From positions 1-43,042 of the forward strand of contig JBLHKW010000018.1 in assembly GCA_047618565.1 (NCBI GenBank): a DNA stretch of 43,042 nucleotides, written 5' to 3'. A program made the translations under genes and the position numbers. The notes under the pieces were generated by a model that did not search any database, was not told where the DNA came from, and worked only from the letters and a program-made list of their open reading frames with translations. The stretch is from JBLHKW01 sp047618565. Its GTDB lineage: Bacteria; Planctomycetota; UBA1135; GCA-002686595. Of this stretch, positions 25,217 through 32,579 are shown piece by piece; position 1 is the first letter of the stretch; each line of letters begins with the position of its first letter.

Positions 25217-26515
25217 CTAGCCGATGACCGTGCCGGTGGAGGTATGGGCGCCGCGGTGACGGGAGAAGAACCCGAGGTCGATCTCGAATCCCGTGCCGGG
25301 CAGCTTCACCTGCAGCGGGCGAGCGTCGTGGTCATGCCCGCCCTCGCAGGTCTGGATCAGCTGAGCCATCACCGAGCCGATGACCGGCGCGGTCTTGAAC
25401 GAAGATCCACTGGTCCCGATCGCCACGTAGTAACCGGCGGTGTCCGTCCGGTCGAGCACGGGGTTCCAGTCGATCGGCGTGACGTCGTAGAGACCGGCGA
25501 CGCCGCTGGGTTTCTCGAAGCGCACGTCGGGGAAGCGCTTCATCATGCGCATGACCTGGCGCTGGTGGGCGTCCGTGGTCACACCATCGTTCCAGCCATC
25601 CGGATCCACCCATTCGAGGGTATCGCAGGCGGGATCGAGGGAGCCCGTGATGAGCTGGTTGCCGCCGGCCTCGGGCCGGAAGTACAGCCCACCGTCCAGG
25701 TCCCCTACCACGGGCACCCCGGGGCCGCCGTCGCTGGTGTGGCACGGGTTGTCGACCGCGTGCACCTCACGTCGCAGGGCGCGCGTCTCGATCGGTAGCT
25801 GCGCTCCGACCATGGTGTTGACCACACTGGAATGCGGTCCAGCGACGTTCACGAGCACGTCGCAGGTGAGGGACCCGCCATCCTCCATGATCAGGGTGAA
25901 ACGCGGCGCTTCCTCGGAGCGCTCGACGCGCACGACTCCCTGCCCCAGCTGAAACTGCGCGCCTTCGCGCTCACCCGCATCGCGCAGGTTCTGGGCGGCC
26001 AGCATGGGTGAGACCACATAGCCCGCACCATGCTCGAAGACGGCACCCGCGATCGTGCGTCCGGTAGGCTCGAAGAAGTCGGGGTCGTTGGGCTGGCGCA
26101 CCGGTGCCTGCGAGGCCGTATCGAAGAAGGGGAAGCGTGCGGCGACCTCGGCCCCGGAGAGCAGCTCCGCCTCGACGCCGACGGCCTGCATGTGCCCCAT
26201 GATCGCGCGGATCCCGTCGTCGATGGCTGCGGGGATGAAGAGCATGCCGGGTTGCTCGAAGCGCGCCAGATCCTCGTCCTCGGGGGCGCGCAGGTAGTCG
26301 CGCCAGGTCTCCCATATCCCGCGCCCCGAGCGTGCCATAGCGGCCATGGTCAGGGTGGAGTAGAAGCAGCGCACGATCCCGCAGGAGGCCGATGTGGAGC
26401 CGTGGCCAGCCGCGCCGTGCTTGTCGAGCACGAGCGGCTGTTCGCCGCGCCGCGCCAGTTCGAGGGCGAGCGAGCAGCCGATGACGCCGGCACCGATGAT
26501 GATCGTCTGGGGCAA
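25217..26515 (-). CDS. FAD-dependent oxidoreductase (DAO family)
   Basis: A 432-residue flavoenzyme of the D-amino-acid/sarcosine oxidase (DAO) superfamily. The Rossmann dinucleotide motif is at the very N-terminus (TIIIGAGVIGCSLALELA), ending in the acidic residue of LVLDKHG. SASCGIVRCFYS matches the S-x-G/R-x-x flavin loop, and the C-terminal GYYVAIGTSGSSFKTAPVIG is the second FAD-contact segment. Probable substrates are N-methyl or D-amino acids. I choose the TTG at 26515: AGAGAG lies just upstream on the mRNA (26523-26528) and the motif begins at once. The open frame continues to 26698, where it would overlap the SGNH gene with non-protein-like sequence. Confidence 0.9.
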   Translation of the reverse strand: MPQTIIIGAGVIGCSLALELARRGEQPLVLDKHGAAGHGSTSASCGIVRCFYSTLTMAAMARSGRGIWETWRDYLRAPEDEDLARFEQPGMLFIPAAIDDGIRAIMGHMQAVGVEAELLSGAEVAARFPFFDTASQAPVRQPNDPDFFEPTGRTIAGAVFEHGAGYVVSPMLAAQNLRDAGEREGAQFQLGQGVVRVERSEEAPRFTLIMEDGGSLTCDVLVNVAGPHSSVVNTMVGAQLPIETRALRREVHAVDNPCHTSDGGPGVPVVGDLDGGLYFRPEAGGNQLITGSLDPACDTLEWVDPDGWNDGVTTDAHQRQVMRMMKRFPDVRFEKPSGVAGLYDVTPIDWNPVLDRTDTAGYYVAIGTSGSSFKTAPVIGSVMAQLIQTCEGGHDHDARPLQVKLPGTGFEIDLGFFSRHRGAHTSTGTVIG

Positions 26516-26601
26516 TGGGGATCTCTCTGAGGGGCTGGCTTCCGCACCCAGGGCTCGGGCGTTGCGCGAGCGTGGCCTTTCCGGGCCCGACGTGCAATCG
26601 T

Positions 26602-28128
26602 TCAGCGCCAGTGCTGCTGCAAGACCTGCGCCAGGTCCGCCATGAAGACCAGGCAGGCGCCCGGGTTGAGGTGGCAATGGTCGCTCATCCATTCCCACCC
26701 CACCAGCCCCATCGGCATGCGCTCGCTGAAGAGCTGGGCGGCATCCAGCAGGACGACGTCGGTGGATCGGGCCGCGATGTCGCGCAGGATGTCATTGGTG
26801 GCGCCATTGCCACGTCGGGGGGCGCGGTCAAAGCGCGCGGCGGCCTCGAAGTGCGTCGCGATGAGCTCCGGGTCGCCCCCGAGGGCAAGGTGCATGAGGC
26901 CCAGTTCGAAGTGCGAGAGCGGGTGCTCCGGGCACAGCTCCAGGGCCTCTTCGAGGCGCGAGACCAGACGCTCGAGGTGCTCGCGCTCGGGCCCCAGGTC
27001 GCGCACCCGTAGCTGTTCCAGGGCTTCGAGCAGGCTCCAGGCCTTCTCACTCCAGCGCTTGCGGTTGGGGCGCTTCGCGGGCGCGTCCGCGAGGGGTCCC
27101 AGGCAGGTGCGCGCGCCGAGTTCCATGGGCGGGAGCGGTGGCTGCCGACGTCGATCGGCGGGCACCTGCCAGTCTCCGCTGATGACCCGGTCGCGGGCCT
27201 CGAGCGGGGCCAGCGGTCGCAGCCATGCGGGGAAATCCGTCTGTATCGCATCTCGCAGCTCGTTGAACTCTTCGACCCGCGCCGGCGGCCAGTCCGCTGG
27301 CAAGGTCGATTCGAAGGGGGCCGCGTAGTGATTGTGGACGACCGTGCAGAGCAGCACCCCTACCTGGCGATCGAGGGCCGTGCGGCACATCTGTTCCAGG
27401 TTCTCACCGTAGCGCTCGTAGACCTTGAGGGTCTCCGGGTAGGTCAGCCCCTTGAACTTGTCGTACTCCCATTTCCACGCTTCGGGTCGCTTTCCCGCAG
27501 CCGCGGGCGCGGCGCTCGCCAGCAAGGACCGGACACCCGTGACGACGTGGCTGCCCGCGGCCCAGCGCCCGATCCGTTGCCCCACGGGACCGGACCACTC
27601 TTGCTCGAGGTCGCGCTCGAAGCTCTGTTCCACGAACTCGTTGTGGCCCGTGTACAGGACGACCACATCGGGCGCGAGCCTGTCGAGCGCCTGCTCGAGG
27701 AGGATCGAGACGCGCGCACTCCCGTAGCCGCTGCGGCCGAGGTTGATCACCTCCCAGTGTCCGCCCGCTTCGTTGAGAAATTGCTGCAGTCTGCCGTAGG
27801 GGAATTTGTCCGTGTTGGAGCCGCCGAAGAGCAGGACGCGGGTCGGGCGCTGTGCTGAGCCGGGCTGGCCGGGCCCGCGCGGGGGAATCGTGACCTCCTT
27901 GAGCCCGCCCTCGGCGAACTGGGTCACCCATCCGCCCGTGACCTCTGGGTCGGGCACGATGTAGGCCGCGGTCGCGTCGAAGCCCCTGGAAAGGTCGGCC
28001 TGGGCGCCGGGATCGGCCATGCCGAGGGCCCGCAGGCTGGCCTCACCCATGCCGAGCAGAATGGCCGTGAGTACGAGCCCGATGGCCAGGTCCACAAGGT
28101 GACCTCTGAGTCCTCGCTTCGAATTCAT
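26602..28128 (-). CDS. Membrane-anchored SGNH hydrolase-like protein
   Basis: A 508-residue protein with one N-terminal membrane helix (VDLAIGLVLTAILLGMG) and an extracytoplasmic SGNH/GDSL hydrolase domain. The four blocks are visible: Ser104 in LLFGGSNTDK, the Gly block INLGRSGYGS, Asn163 in YTGHNEF, and Asp483/His486 in SDHCHLNPGA near the C-terminus. Such enzymes add or remove acyl groups on glycans. A TPR-like segment (FELGLMHLALGGDPELIATH) sits between the third and last blocks, a long insertion. The ATG at 28128 has GGAG upstream. It heads a five-gene minus-strand run and is divergent from the large lipoprotein gene. Confidence 0.82.
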   Translation of the reverse strand: MNSKRGLRGHLVDLAIGLVLTAILLGMGEASLRALGMADPGAQADLSRGFDATAAYIVPDPEVTGGWVTQFAEGGLKEVTIPPRGPGQPGSAQRPTRVLLFGGSNTDKFPYGRLQQFLNEAGGHWEVINLGRSGYGSARVSILLEQALDRLAPDVVVLYTGHNEFVEQSFERDLEQEWSGPVGQRIGRWAAGSHVVTGVRSLLASAAPAAAGKRPEAWKWEYDKFKGLTYPETLKVYERYGENLEQMCRTALDRQVGVLLCTVVHNHYAAPFESTLPADWPPARVEEFNELRDAIQTDFPAWLRPLAPLEARDRVISGDWQVPADRRRQPPLPPMELGARTCLGPLADAPAKRPNRKRWSEKAWSLLEALEQLRVRDLGPEREHLERLVSRLEEALELCPEHPLSHFELGLMHLALGGDPELIATHFEAAARFDRAPRRGNGATNDILRDIAARSTDVVLLDAAQLFSERMPMGLVGWEWMSDHCHLNPGACLVFMADLAQVLQQHWR

Positions 28129-28183
28129 GGCTGCTCCGGTCGGGATCCTTCCACGTTCCGTCAAGTCCGTCCAGAATGCGTTC
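28129..28183. promoter_or_regulatory. Divergent intergenic region, SGNH gene versus large lipoprotein
   Basis: Only 55 bases separate the two divergent starts (28128 minus, 28184 plus). Both promoters must lie here or inside the opposing gene. I see no convincing -35/-10 pair. Confidence 0.4.
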
Positions 28184-30853
28184 ATGTTCCGAGCTCGAAT
28201 TTGCCTTCTGGTTCCCGCCCTGCTCGCCTGCGTCCAGTCGACCCATTCGCCCCGGCCGCGGACCACGCCAGCTCCGCCGGCATTCCAGCGCCCGACCCTC
28301 GGCGCGCAGGAGCTCGAGTCGGTGACTTCGGGCCCGAAGCGTCCGGGACCGGTGCTCGCGCGCCTGCAGGTGTCCGCACCACTTCGGTCGCCCTTCGTGA
28401 TCCACGGAACGATCCCCGTGCCCCACGATTACCTCGGCCCGGAGGGCCACGGCCTGATCCTCATGGGTCCCGGTGCCTCGCACTCGGCCGCCCGTGCTCA
28501 GATCGAGATCGTGTCGCGTGCACCTGGGGGCGCAGCAGACGTGATCGAGGTCTCGGCGCTGGTCAGCCTCGCGCCCGACACGAGGCCCGGCGCACCTGTG
28601 ACCTTCGATGTGCTCCACGCGACGGGCGCCGACGGTGCGCGTCTCCAATCCCCGAGCGTGCCCGTGCAGGTCTCGAGCCTGCTCGAGGATCCTGCCAGTG
28701 GTCCGTTCCTGCTGCGCACGCACGACGTCTTCGGCAACCTGTACACGGTCGATCTGCGCACCGCCGGAACGCAGCCAGGAACGGGCAGCACGCGTACCCT
28801 GGCCGCGGGCATCGCGAAACGTGTCAGGCGGCGGCACGCTACCCTGGTACCGACCGATGAGCGCGTGCCCGACAGCGCCCTGCCGCACCTGATGGGCGTG
28901 CACGCCTACACCACCGAGTGGGCGGGCGACGAGCGCATTTCTCTCGACCTGCGCATCCACAACGGTGCTGTGGCCGGGGCGCGCCCGCCGTCCGCAACCG
29001 AAACGCCCCCGGGCTTCGTCTACTGGGACGCGCTCGAGCTCGTCCTACCGCGCGCCTGGGTGGCGGCGACCCTCTTCGACGATCCGGCACTGGGACAGCC
29101 ACGGGAGGAGTCCCTGGGCGGTGTGCCCGTCACGGTCCTTCCACTCGTTGCGCGCCAGAAGGACGGCGCGCTGCACATGATGCCGCCCCAGGCCCAGTTC
29201 CACCGCCGACTGGTGCTCAGTCCGCGTGCCACACCCGCGGACGGCAGTGCCAATCCGGCGCTTGTGGGCCTCGCGTTCTGCACGCCGGGCCAGGGCCTCT
29301 GGTCGTGGTTCAACCCGGACACCGCGCACTACTTTCCGCAGCGCGGGATGCTCTGCACCTGGGAGCGTTACCGGCGCGGGTCCGAGCAGGCGAATACCGC
29401 CCTGCGCGCAGCCCTTACCTCGGAGCTGGACGTTCTGAAGGCGGCGCTCGCAGGCGGCAGGCCCAGCGGCAACGCGTTCGTGGGCAGCTCCATGGGCTGG
29501 GCACATCCATGGGGTGCACCCGCGCCCGGCGTCACGGGCGGGGGGGGCATCGTGTTCGTGGACGGCCAGCGTACGGCGGCCTGCGCATCCCAAGCCGGAG
29601 TACAGCGGCTGATGCTGGAGCACCGTATGAATGCGTCGCGCCAGGCAGAGGCCGCGTGGAACGCCCAGGGCGATCCCGTTGGATTCCATGCCTGGCTGGA
29701 CGACTCGGGCAGTATCCCGTTCGACTTCCGCACCAACGGTCGCATGGTGCCGGACGCCTTCAAGTGGCCCGCGCGGCACGGTCCAGCTAGCAGCGACCAG
29801 GTGGCCACCGTCTTCGAGCGCGGCCTGCGTCCGCCCTACGATCTGGGAACGCCGCAGCTGGCCGACGGTGCACCGCCCAGCGATCGCGCCGCCCTGCTCA
29901 GCTGGCTGCCCCATGACGGTCAGCACATGGTGCGCTACACCAAGAACACCAAGGCCCTGGTCTGGCTCGCCGCGGATGCTCTGGCGGAGGACGATCTGTT
30001 GCTCTCGGCCGAGCTCTTCCGCCTCATGTTCCACGAAGCGCCCCACCGCGAGGAGGCCTGGTCCAGGGGCGTGACCCTGCGCCAGTTCGAGCGACACGCG
30101 AGCGAGCACCCGCGCCAGGGCGCCTGGATCGGCCGGGACCAGGCCTGGGGTATCGACGCCATGTGCGCGGCCTATTCCGTCTCCGATCCGGAGTGGCGTG
30201 CGCGCAACTTCGTGTGGTTTCCGCGCGTCGCAAGTTTTCTTCTGAAGGCCGCCATGCCGAGCGGCGTTGTGCAACGCAGCTCGCTCGACAAGATCCTCGG
30301 TCACGATCGCTACGACGCGGCCCAGACCTACGAGTCGCTCTTCCTCCTGCACGCCATGCGTTGTCTGAACGAGTCGGTCCTGCGCGGACGCGCCGACGAT
30401 CTGTGCCAGTCCCTGCAGGCGCTCGTCCTGCGCACCCTCGACTTCCTGTACGCCGAGCCGATCTTCGCCCAGGTGCATGCTCCCAGGCCGCCCCATCAAC
30501 TGCGCGTCGGCCCGCGCGCCAAGTTCGCCGTGGCCCTGCGCGACGGCTACGCCACGGCGCCCTTCAGTGATGCCGCGACCTGGGGCGCAGGCTACCTGCC
30601 CGACGACGGGTTCGATGACGGCGTGGAGATCACCTACTCGCCGGCGCTACTCGGGTACGCCTACCTGCTCACGCGCCAGGCGCCTCCCACCGGGCTGGCT
30701 AACCTCTACTTGACCCGCATGCTGCCGTCCGGCGCGAGCGACGGCTGGGGCGCGCTCGTGGAGAGCCTGTTCAACAATGCCGCACGCGCCTCGAATGACA
30801 ACTCGGGCAACTGGGCCAGCCTGATGGGCCAGCTGCAGAGCCTGGGGCTGTGA
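28184..30853 (+). CDS. Large unassigned lipoprotein (889 residues)
   Basis: The N-terminus MFRARICLLVPALLACVQS is a lipoprotein signal with LLAC, so the ATG at 28184 is preferred over an upstream ATG at 28127 that overlaps the SGNH start. The N-terminal half looks beta-rich (RSPFVIHGTIPVP, PVTVLPLVARQ). The C-terminal part, from about residue 590, looks helical and resembles an alpha/alpha-toroid: YTKNTKALVWLAADALAEDD, YESLFLLHAMRCLNESVL and YSPALLGYAYLLTR. The size and order recall polysaccharide lyase-like proteins of the YetA type, but I cannot identify catalytic residues, so no function is claimed. A G8 tract lies at 29540-29547. The sulfotransferase-like gene follows after 7 bases. Confidence 0.7.
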   Translation: MFRARICLLVPALLACVQSTHSPRPRTTPAPPAFQRPTLGAQELESVTSGPKRPGPVLARLQVSAPLRSPFVIHGTIPVPHDYLGPEGHGLILMGPGASHSAARAQIEIVSRAPGGAADVIEVSALVSLAPDTRPGAPVTFDVLHATGADGARLQSPSVPVQVSSLLEDPASGPFLLRTHDVFGNLYTVDLRTAGTQPGTGSTRTLAAGIAKRVRRRHATLVPTDERVPDSALPHLMGVHAYTTEWAGDERISLDLRIHNGAVAGARPPSATETPPGFVYWDALELVLPRAWVAATLFDDPALGQPREESLGGVPVTVLPLVARQKDGALHMMPPQAQFHRRLVLSPRATPADGSANPALVGLAFCTPGQGLWSWFNPDTAHYFPQRGMLCTWERYRRGSEQANTALRAALTSELDVLKAALAGGRPSGNAFVGSSMGWAHPWGAPAPGVTGGGGIVFVDGQRTAACASQAGVQRLMLEHRMNASRQAEAAWNAQGDPVGFHAWLDDSGSIPFDFRTNGRMVPDAFKWPARHGPASSDQVATVFERGLRPPYDLGTPQLADGAPPSDRAALLSWLPHDGQHMVRYTKNTKALVWLAADALAEDDLLLSAELFRLMFHEAPHREEAWSRGVTLRQFERHASEHPRQGAWIGRDQAWGIDAMCAAYSVSDPEWRARNFVWFPRVASFLLKAAMPSGVVQRSSLDKILGHDRYDAAQTYESLFLLHAMRCLNESVLRGRADDLCQSLQALVLRTLDFLYAEPIFAQVHAPRPPHQLRVGPRAKFAVALRDGYATAPFSDAATWGAGYLPDDGFDDGVEITYSPALLGYAYLLTRQAPPTGLANLYLTRMLPSGASDGWGALVESLFNNAARASNDNSGNWASLMGQLQSLGL

Positions 30854-30860
30854 GCGACCG

Positions 30861-31622
30861 ATGAGTAGGATCGAGGGCATGCAATCCAGTTACATCGCGA
30901 TGTGGTCCGGGCCGCGGAACGTCTCCACGGCCCTGATGCGCTCCTTTGGCAGTCGCGCGGACACGGTCGTGATCGATGAGCCGCTGTACGCTCACTACCT
31001 GCGCGAGACGGGCCTGGAGCATCCGATGCGCGAGCAGATCCTTGCGTCCCAGGACCAGGATTGGCGCAGGGTCGTGGCGCAGCTGAGTGCTGCCTTGCCG
31101 GCGGGAAAGAGCGTGTCCTATCAGAAGCACATGGCGCACCACCTGCTGCCGGACATCGACACCGAGTGGTTGGTCGGATTCGAGCAAGCGTTTCTCATCC
31201 GCGATCCGCGCCCGATGCTGGTCTCCCTGGAGCGCGGCCTGGGGCGCACACCGACGCTCGGGGACACGGGCCTACCGCAACAGGCGCAGCTGTTCGAGGC
31301 GCTCCGTGCGCGGGACGGGTGCCCGGCCGCGGTGCTCGACTCCCGGGACCTGCTGCGGGATCCAGCCGGGATCCTGAGCGCCCTGTGCGCGCGACTAGGC
31401 CTGGACTTCGATCCCGCCATGCTCAGCTGGGAGGCCGGCGCACGGGAAACGGACGGCTGCTGGGCCCCGATCTGGTATGCGGGCACGCACGCCTCCACGG
31501 GGTTCGTGACTCCCGACACGCGCGCGGACGTGCCCGTACTCTCTACCGCTCTCGAGGAGGTTGCGCAGCGTGCGCAGCCCCTGTTCGACCTGATGTATTC
31601 CGAGCGCCTGGCAGCCCATTGA
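30861..31622 (+). CDS. Sulfotransferase-like protein
   Basis: A 253-residue protein of the P-loop sulfotransferase superfamily. The phosphosulfate-binding loop is near the N-terminus (AMWSGPRNVSTALMRSFGSR), EPLYAHYLRETGLEHP is the next conserved piece, and FLIRDPRPMLVSLERG holds the RDP element that contacts the 3'-phosphate. The C-terminal half (DSRDLLRDPAGILSALCARLGLDFD) is typical of the group. An ATG at 30879, preceded by AGGA, is an alternative start and would begin directly before the loop. It is followed after 6 bases by a class IV aminotransferase; the same two domains occur fused in plant proteins named branched-chain-aminotransferase-like. The acceptor is unknown. Confidence 0.85.
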   Translation: MSRIEGMQSSYIAMWSGPRNVSTALMRSFGSRADTVVIDEPLYAHYLRETGLEHPMREQILASQDQDWRRVVAQLSAALPAGKSVSYQKHMAHHLLPDIDTEWLVGFEQAFLIRDPRPMLVSLERGLGRTPTLGDTGLPQQAQLFEALRARDGCPAAVLDSRDLLRDPAGILSALCARLGLDFDPAMLSWEAGARETDGCWAPIWYAGTHASTGFVTPDTRADVPVLSTALEEVAQRAQPLFDLMYSERLAAH

Positions 31623-31628
31623 GGCGCG

Positions 31629-32579
31629 GTGCGGAATGCCATTCGCCTGACACACAAAGAACTAGCGATGCTCCAAGAGTTTGACGAACGCAACCGTGAC
31701 ATCCTGGTGAACGTGAACGGCGAGCTGGTCCACCGCGACCAGGCGCGCATCAGCCCCTTCGACTCCGTGGTCCAGGGTGGAGACGGGGTGTGGGAGGGGC
31801 TGCGGCTCTACGAGGGCAAGATCTTCCGCCTCGAGCAGCATCTCGAACGTCTGCGTCACTCGGCCCTGGCCCTGGCCTTCAAGGAGATCCCGACGCGCGA
31901 CTTCCTGGTGGATCAGATCGCGCAGACCCTGAAGGCCAACGGGATGTACGACGGTGTACACCTCAGGTTGACGCTCACGCGTGGCGTCAAGGTCACCTCG
32001 GGCATGGACCCGCGCCTCAACCGTTCCGGCCCGACCTGGATCGTGCTCGCGGAGTACAAGCCCCCTGTCTACGACAAGGCCGGCCTGCGGCTCGTCACCA
32101 GCTCCGTGCGGCGCTTTCCGCCGGATTGCCTCGACCCCAAGATCCATCACAACAACCTGCTCCAGTCGATCCTCGCGAAGATCGAGGCGAACGTCGCCGG
32201 GGCCGACGACGCGCTGATGCTCGATCGGAGCGGCTTCGTGGCGGAGACGAACGCGACCCACCTGTTCATGGTCGAGCAGGGACTCGTGCGCACGCCGCGC
32301 ACGGTGGCCTGCCCGGAGGGCGTGACGCGCTCGACCATCCTGGAGGTCTGCGGCGCCCTGGGGATCCCCACCGAGGTCTGCGATCTGTCGTTGACCGAGT
32401 TCTACCGCGCCGAAGAGGTCTTCTGCACGGGCACGATGGGCGAGCTGGCTGCCGTGACCGAGATCGACGGGCGCCCGATAGGCAGCGGCGAGCGCGGTCC
32501 GATGACCACACGCCTCGCCGCCGCCTACAAGGACCGCACCACGACCGAGGGAACGGTCGTGGCCGAGCGCGCTAGCTAG
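31629..32579 (+). CDS. Class IV (branched-chain-type) aminotransferase
   Basis: A 316-residue fold-type IV PLP enzyme of the BCAT/D-alanine aminotransferase/ADC-lyase group. Seen: VNVNGELVHRDQARISPFDS, GDGVWEGLRLYEGKIFRLEQH, the Schiff-base Lys171 in DPKIHHNNLLQSILAK, FVAETNATHLFMV with the Glu that binds the ring nitrogen, and FCTGTMGELAAVTEIDGRP with the phosphate-binding TGT. The GTG at 31629 has GAGG just upstream, but the ATG at 31668 gives the usual family N-terminus. Tight linkage to the sulfotransferase-like gene argues against a simple role in isoleucine/valine synthesis, so I give no symbol. Its stop overlaps the htpG stop by 8 bases. Confidence 0.92.
   Translation: MRNAIRLTHKELAMLQEFDERNRDILVNVNGELVHRDQARISPFDSVVQGGDGVWEGLRLYEGKIFRLEQHLERLRHSALALAFKEIPTRDFLVDQIAQTLKANGMYDGVHLRLTLTRGVKVTSGMDPRLNRSGPTWIVLAEYKPPVYDKAGLRLVTSSVRRFPPDCLDPKIHHNNLLQSILAKIEANVAGADDALMLDRSGFVAETNATHLFMVEQGLVRTPRTVACPEGVTRSTILEVCGALGIPTEVCDLSLTEFYRAEEVFCTGTMGELAAVTEIDGRPIGSGERGPMTTRLAAAYKDRTTTEGTVVAERAS

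Noticed and set aside
26516..26698. Upstream extension of the FAD oxidoreductase to 26698
   Set aside because: The extra 61 residues overlap the SGNH gene end, are Pro/Arg/Gly-rich, and precede a TTG with a good AGAGAG site at the natural flavin-domain start.
29045..30499. A 484-codon minus-strand open frame within the large lipoprotein gene
   Set aside because: The plus-strand frame has a lipoprotein signal and continuous protein-like sequence; the antisense translation is low-complexity.
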